In this document: in pieces, positions 4,834 through 8,031 of the stretch
Position numbering within the stretch: the stretch's first letter is position 1
Layout of the letters: every line of letters begins with the position of its first letter
From: Streptosporangiaceae bacterium
GTDB lineage: Bacteria; Actinomycetota; Actinomycetes; Streptosporangiales; Streptosporangiaceae
DNA: 8,031 nucleotides
Direction: 5' to 3'
Assembly (NCBI GenBank): GCA_030039095.1
Contig: JASHQP010000748.1
Location: 1-8,031, forward strand
Made by a program: the position numbers and the translations under genes
The notes under the pieces: model-generated
The model's input: only the letters and a program-made list of their open reading frames with translations
The model's database searches: none
Told to the model about the DNA's origin: nothing

Positions 4834-6984
4834 ATGGTGGAGAAGACGGGCACATCAGGCGCCGCGGGCAGGGCAGCCGCGGCCGGCCAGCCCGACAGCG
4901 TGCGGAACGTCGTGCTTGTCGGCCACTCAGGCGCGGGGAAGACGACGCTGGTCGAGGCGCTGCTCGTCAGCACCGGGGCGCTCCAGCGGCCGGGCCGGGT
5001 CGAGGACGGCACGACCGTGAGCGACTTCGACGAGGCCGAGGTCAAGCAGCAGCGCTCGGTCAACCTGACGCTGGCGCCCGTGGTGCACGACGGGGTCAAG
5101 GTGAACCTTCTCGATGCGCCCGGCTACGCCGACTTCACCGGGGACCTGCGCGCGGGCCTGCGCGCCGCCGACGCGGCCCTGTTCACCGTCTCCGCCGCCG
5201 AGGGCGTCGACGGCCTGACCCGGATGCTGTGGGAGGAGTGCGCGGCCGTGGGCACGCCGCGCGCGGTCGTCATCACCAAGATCGACCACCAGCGGGGCGA
5301 CTTCGCCGAGGCCCTCGCCGCCTGCCGGGACGCGTTCGGCGACGCGGTGGCGCCGCTGTACCTGCCGGTCGGTGACGGCCAGACCGGGGTCCGTGGGCTG
5401 ATCGGGCTGCTGTCCGAGCGCTTCTACGACTACTCGGGCGGCTCCCGGCAGGAGAAGGACCCCGAGCCGGGCGACGCCGACCGGATCGAGGAGTCACGCA
5501 GCGCGCTGATCGAGGCGATCATCCAGGAGAGCGAGGATGAGAGCCTCATGGACCGGTACCTGGAAGGCGAGGCCATCGACGCCAAGGTGCTGATCGAGGA
5601 CCTCGAGAAGGCCGTCGCACGCGGCAGCTTCTACCCCGTCATTCCCGCGTCGGCGCCGCTGGGGATCGGCATGCCCGAGCTGCTCGAGGTGATGACGCAG
5701 GCCTTTCCCTCTCCGGCCGAGCACCCGCTGCCCTCCGTGACCTCAGCCGACGGCAAGCCGGTCAGCGGCCTGTCGTCCGACCCGAACGGGCCGCTGCTCG
5801 CCGAGGTCGTGAAGACCACAACCGACCCGTACGTCGGCCGGATCAGCCTGGTCCGGGTGTTCTCCGGCACGCTGCGGCCGGACGCCACCGTGCACGTCTC
5901 CGGTCACGGCCGGGCGGACCAGGGCCATGCGGACCACGACCAGGACGAGCGGGTCGGCGCGCTGACCTCGCCGCTGGGCAAGCAGCAGCGCACGATCTCG
6001 CAGTGCGCCGCGGGGGACATCTGCGCCGTGGCGAAGCTCGCCAGCGCGGAAACCGGCGACACCCTGTCGGACAAGGAGCGCCCGCTGGTCATGGAGGCGT
6101 GGGCCAACCCCGAGCCGCTGCTACCGGTCGCGATCATGGCGAAGTCCAAGGCGGACGAGGACAAGATGTCGCAGGCCCTGAGCCGGCTCGTCGCCGAGGA
6201 CCCGACGCTGCGCCTGGAGAACAACTCCGAAACCCGCCAGCTCGTGCTGTGGTCCATGGGCGAGGCGCACATCGGCCTGCTGCTCGACCGGCTATCCAGC
6301 CGCTACGGCGTCGCGGTGGAGACCACGGAACTGCGCGTGCCGCTGCGCGAGACGCTGGCCGGCAAGGCCCAGGGCCTGGGCCGGAACGTGAAGCAGACCG
6401 GCGGCCACGGCGAGTACGCGATCTGCCACATCGAGGCCGAGCCGCTGCCGTCGGGCACGGGCTTCGAGTTCGTCGACAAGATCGTTGGCGGCGTGGTGCC
6501 GCGGCAGTTCATTCCGTCAGTGGAGAAGGGCGTCCGGGCACAGATGGAGCAGGGCGTGCTGGCCGGATACCCGATGGTCGACATCCGGGTCACGCTGTTC
6601 GACGGCAAGGCACACTCGGTGGACTCCTCGGACATGGCGTTCCAGAAGGCGGGCCGGGCGGGCCTGCGGGACGCGGCGGAGAAGGCCGGCGTGCACCTGC
6701 TCGAGCCGGTCGACGAGCTGTCGATCCTCGTGCCCGGCGACTACGTCGGCGCGGTGATGTCCGACCTGTCCTCGCGCCGCGGCCGCGTGCTCGGCACCGA
6801 GCCGGTGGGCAACCGGACCCTGGTCAAGGCCGAGGTGCCGGAACTCGAGATCACCCGCTACGCGATCGACCTGAGGTCGATGTCGCAGGGAACCGGCTCG
6901 TTCACACGTTCCTACCTGCGTCACGAGCCGCTGCCGTCGCACCTGGCCGACAAGGTGGTGAGTGCCTCCAAGAAGGACGGCTGA
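4834..6984 (+). CDS. Elongation factor G-like protein, EF-G2 type (translational GTPase paralogue)
   Basis: A 716-residue cytoplasmic protein with the five-domain EF-G plan. The GTPase domain has the P-loop GHSGAGKTT (30-38), the G3 motif DAPGY (94-98) and G4 TKID (148-151). EF-G normally has DTPGH and NKMD; the His that triggers GTP hydrolysis is Tyr98 here. Domain II (about 321-400) carries a His-rich loop with His354, His358, His365 and His368. Domain IV has VKQTGGHGEY (519-528) and VDSSDMAF (596-603), and domain V has PGDYVGAVMSDLSSRRG (from 634). These traits match the actinobacterial EF-G2 (FusA2) group, not the housekeeping fusA, which lies with rps/tuf genes. As I recall, mycobacterial EF-G2 binds GTP but lacks ribosome-stimulated GTPase activity. 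The true role is unknown. It diverges from pgsA and converges on the HIT gene. Confidence 0.93.
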   Translation: MVEKTGTSGAAGRAAAAGQPDSVRNVVLVGHSGAGKTTLVEALLVSTGALQRPGRVEDGTTVSDFDEAEVKQQRSVNLTLAPVVHDGVKVNLLDAPGYADFTGDLRAGLRAADAALFTVSAAEGVDGLTRMLWEECAAVGTPRAVVITKIDHQRGDFAEALAACRDAFGDAVAPLYLPVGDGQTGVRGLIGLLSERFYDYSGGSRQEKDPEPGDADRIEESRSALIEAIIQESEDESLMDRYLEGEAIDAKVLIEDLEKAVARGSFYPVIPASAPLGIGMPELLEVMTQAFPSPAEHPLPSVTSADGKPVSGLSSDPNGPLLAEVVKTTTDPYVGRISLVRVFSGTLRPDATVHVSGHGRADQGHADHDQDERVGALTSPLGKQQRTISQCAAGDICAVAKLASAETGDTLSDKERPLVMEAWANPEPLLPVAIMAKSKADEDKMSQALSRLVAEDPTLRLENNSETRQLVLWSMGEAHIGLLLDRLSSRYGVAVETTELRVPLRETLAGKAQGLGRNVKQTGGHGEYAICHIEAEPLPSGTGFEFVDKIVGGVVPRQFIPSVEKGVRAQMEQGVLAGYPMVDIRVTLFDGKAHSVDSSDMAFQKAGRAGLRDAAEKAGVHLLEPVDELSILVPGDYVGAVMSDLSSRRGRVLGTEPVGNRTLVKAEVPELEITRYAIDLRSMSQGTGSFTRSYLRHEPLPSHLADKVVSASKKDG

Positions 6985-7026
6985 CCGCAGGGCCACCAGG
7001 CACGGCTGACCGCAGGGCCACCAGGC
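6977..7026. repeat. 25-bp perfect tandem duplication across the EF-G2 stop codon
   Basis: The 25 bases at 6977-7001, starting ACGGCTGACCGCAGGG, are repeated without change at 7002-7026. The first copy contains the EF-G2 stop codon (6982-6984); the second carries a silent copy in the intergenic gap. It makes up most of the 55-bp gap to the convergent HIT gene. No hairpin terminator with a T-tract was seen there. Confidence 0.95.
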
Positions 7027-7039
7027 GCCGCCCCGGTGA

Positions 7040-7636
7040 TCACTCGCCCGGCCACGCCTCCGCGAGCAGGGTGCGGGTGTCCGCCAGCAACTGGGGCAGC
7101 ACCCGCGTCTGCCCGATGACCGGCATGAAGTTGTTGTCGCCGCCCCATCGCGGCACGACATGCTGGTGCAGGTGCGCGGCGATGCCCGCGCCGGCCACCT
7201 GTCCCATGTTCATGCCGATGTTGAAGCCGTGCGCGCCGGACGCGGCCCGAAGCGCGGTCATGGCCTGCTTCGTGAAGCTGGCCAGCTCCGAGGTCTCGTC
7301 CGGGTCGAGGTCGGTGTAGTCGGCCACGTGCCGGTACGGGACGACCATCAGGTGCCCGGCGTTGTACGGGTACAGGTTGAGCACCGCGTAGACCAGCGTG
7401 CCGCGCGCGACGATCAGGCCGTCGGCGTCGCTGAGCTTCGGTATCTGGTCGAACGGGCACTCGTCGCCGACCGGCTTGCCCTCGCCCTTGATGTAGGCCA
7501 GCCGGTGCGGCATCCACAGCCGCTGAAATCCGTCCGGTATGCCGGCACCGTCCTGGGGTGCACCCGGCGCGGGTTCCTGGCGTCCGCCGGCGTCGTCACC
7601 CGGCCAGACCGGCTCATCGGAAGCGGCTCCTGGCAT
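7040..7636 (-). CDS. HIT-family nucleotide phosphorylase/hydrolase (Rv2613c-like)
   Basis: HIT proteins cleave nucleotidyl phosphates through a His nucleophile; the mycobacterial counterpart Rv2613c is described as a diadenosine tetraphosphate phosphorylase. This 198-residue product has the triad HLHQHVV (His155, His157, His159), with His157 the expected nucleophile, plus NLYPYNAGHLMVVPYRH (87-103) and HGFNIGMNMG (136-145). The stretches QRLWMPHR, IPKLSD and VPRWGGD(N)NF agree closely with Rv2613c as I recall it. The first 35 residues are Pro/Gly/Asp-rich and probably disordered. There is no ribosome site before the ATG at 7636, which fits a leaderless message, though a later start cannot be excluded. 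In mycobacteria this gene leads the pgsA-pimA operon; here the EF-G2 gene stands between. Confidence 0.93.
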   Translation of the reverse strand: MPGAASDEPVWPGDDAGGRQEPAPGAPQDGAGIPDGFQRLWMPHRLAYIKGEGKPVGDECPFDQIPKLSDADGLIVARGTLVYAVLNLYPYNAGHLMVVPYRHVADYTDLDPDETSELASFTKQAMTALRAASGAHGFNIGMNMGQVAGAGIAAHLHQHVVPRWGGDNNFMPVIGQTRVLPQLLADTRTLLAEAWPGE

Positions 7637-7642
7637 GAAAGC

Positions 7643-7648
7643 AGCATA
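7643..7648 (-). promoter_or_regulatory. Possible -10 element giving a leaderless HIT transcript
   Basis: TATGCT (7648-7643, minus strand) fits TANNNT, and exactly 6 nt separate it from the A of the HIT ATG (7636), the spacing expected when transcription starts on the start codon. There is no ribosome site. No good -35 is seen, as the upstream DNA is pure GC. Confidence 0.4.
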
Positions 7649-7649
7649 G

Positions 7650-7677
7650 GGTGCGCGCCGGCGGCCGCCTCTGCACC
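7650..7677 (-). terminator. Possible terminator hairpin after the Ser-Pro-rich gene
   Basis: GGTGC (7650-7654) pairs with GCACC (7673-7677), enclosing the perfect 10-bp palindrome GGCGGCCGCC (7660-7669). It begins about 32 nt after the stop of the Ser/Pro-rich gene and precedes the HIT -10 candidate, so it could end the upstream message. There is no T-tract, and the region would also be the -35 zone of the HIT promoter. Confidence 0.3.
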
Positions 7678-7708
7678 GGGGTACATCGCAGCGGGGGCGG
7701 GCCGCCAG

Positions 7709-8031
7709 CTATCCCGCCGCCGGGTCCGGGGCCGGCGACGAGCCACCGCCCGGGTCTGTGGTGGGGCCGGTGGTCGGGCTCGTGCTCGAGCACGGTCCAG
7801 GGCTCGGGCTGGGACTCGGGCTCGGGCTGGGGCTGGGTGACGGGCTCGGGCAGGAGGGCGTTGGGGTGGGGCTCGGAGACGAGCTGGGGGTGGGGCTGGC
7901 CGCAGCGCTCGGGCTCGCTGCCGGATCCGGCGTCGCGCTGGGCGCCGCGCTCGGGCTGGGGCTGGCAGCCGGGTGCCGGTGCCCGTGCCTTCCCGGCGAG
8001 GTGCTGGACGATGCGCCGGCAACCGGCTGCG
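7709..8031 (-). CDS. C-terminal Ser/Pro/Thr/Ala-rich tail of an unidentified, probably exported protein (partial)
   Basis: In one minus-strand frame the window edge reads 106 residues without interruption to a TAG at 7711-7709. There is no start codon because the gene begins beyond the right edge. The composition is Ser/Pro/Thr/Ala with few charged residues: ASPSPSAAPSATPDPAAS, then a pure Ser-Pro run of about 18 residues around positions 61-78 of the visible part, then TSPTTGPTTDPGGGSSPAPD. The other two minus frames give Arg-Ala-Pro and Gln-Pro-Glu-His mixtures with no protein-like features, so this is the likely coding frame. Such tails in actinomycetes commonly belong to secreted or membrane proteins and can be O-mannosylated, flexible cell-wall spacers. 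The main domain is outside the window, so no function is claimed. Two Cys (60 and 80 of the visible part) are unusual in such a linker. Confidence 0.7.
   Translation of the reverse strand, partial: QPVAGASSSTSPGRHGHRHPAASPSPSAAPSATPDPAASPSAAASPTPSSSPSPTPTPSCPSPSPSPSPSPSPSPSPGPCSSTSPTTGPTTDPGGGSSPAPDPAAG
7785..7860. repeat. Degenerate 6-bp repeat tract encoding Ser-Pro dipeptides
   Basis: On the plus strand the tract is built of CGGGCT / TGGGCT-type hexamers (GGGCTC, GGGCTG, GGACTC and variants); read on the minus strand these are AGC-CCG, AGC-CCC and AGT-CCC, all Ser-Pro. The alternating synonymous codons suggest selection on the peptide after expansion, or old slippage. Similar but more diverged hexamers continue to about 7970. 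Confidence 0.8.

Noticed and set aside
7036..7043. Palindrome GTGATCAC at the HIT stop codon as a regulatory site
   Set aside because: Only 8 bp, partly inside coding sequence and at a gene end; such short palindromes are expected by chance.
6003..7319. A 438-residue plus-strand ORF overlapping EF-G2 and the HIT gene
   Set aside because: It is an Arg/Gly/Ala-rich frame shadow of EF-G2 that runs on antisense to the HIT gene; it shows no domain, and the overlapping frames are clearly the real genes.
7414..8022. A 202-residue minus-strand ORF covering the right end
   Set aside because: Its Arg/Pro/Ala composition is the usual out-of-frame reading of Ser-Pro repeats, and it overlaps the HIT gene start in the wrong frame.

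Overview
The window is high-GC DNA from an actinomycete, as shown by codon bias, GTG starts, and gene content. It carries the phosphatidylinositol / phosphatidylinositol-mannoside (PI/PIM) locus known from Mycobacterium (Rv2613c-Rv2609c) and its relatives. The genus cannot be fixed from sequence alone. The EF-G2-like gene beside pgsA and the Ser-Pro-rich secreted tail point to a Streptomyces-like or Streptosporangiales-like organism rather than a mycobacterium.

Layout, left to right. (1) Positions 1-336, minus strand: the first 112 codons of pdxS, the synthase subunit of pyridoxal 5'-phosphate synthase, cut by the window edge. (2) 455-1174, plus strand: a secreted protein resembling the LppX/LprAFG lipid-binding group but without a lipobox, divergent from pdxS. 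(3) 1290-4718, minus strand: a tight four-gene operon read right to left, pgsA (phosphatidylinositol-phosphate synthase), patA-like acyltransferase, pimA mannosyltransferase, and a LemA-like single-pass membrane protein. All three junctions are 4-nt stop/start overlaps. (4) 4834-6984, plus strand: a 716-residue EF-G paralogue (EF-G2 type), divergent from pgsA, with Tyr in place of the catalytic His of the G3 motif. (5) 7040-7636, minus strand: a HIT-family nucleotide phosphorylase/hydrolase related to Rv2613c. (6) 7709-8031, minus strand: the C-terminus of an otherwise unseen protein, a 106-residue Ser/Pro/Thr/Ala-rich tail with no start codon in the window.

The operon makes a coherent pathway: PgsA makes phosphatidylinositol phosphate from CDP-diacylglycerol and inositol phosphate; after dephosphorylation PimA adds the first mannose to PI; the PatA-like enzyme acylates that mannose. 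In mycobacteria the HIT gene sits directly upstream of pgsA. Here an oppositely oriented EF-G2 gene separates them, and another opposite gene separates the operon end from pdxS.

No mobile element, CRISPR array, RNA gene or clearly new multigene system was found. The less ordinary content is a set of short tandem duplications (18-bp units in the LemA-like gene and at the 3' end of patA, and a perfect 25-bp duplication across the EF-G2 stop codon), the non-canonical EF-G2 GTPase centre, the partial Ser-Pro protein, and possible leaderless starts.
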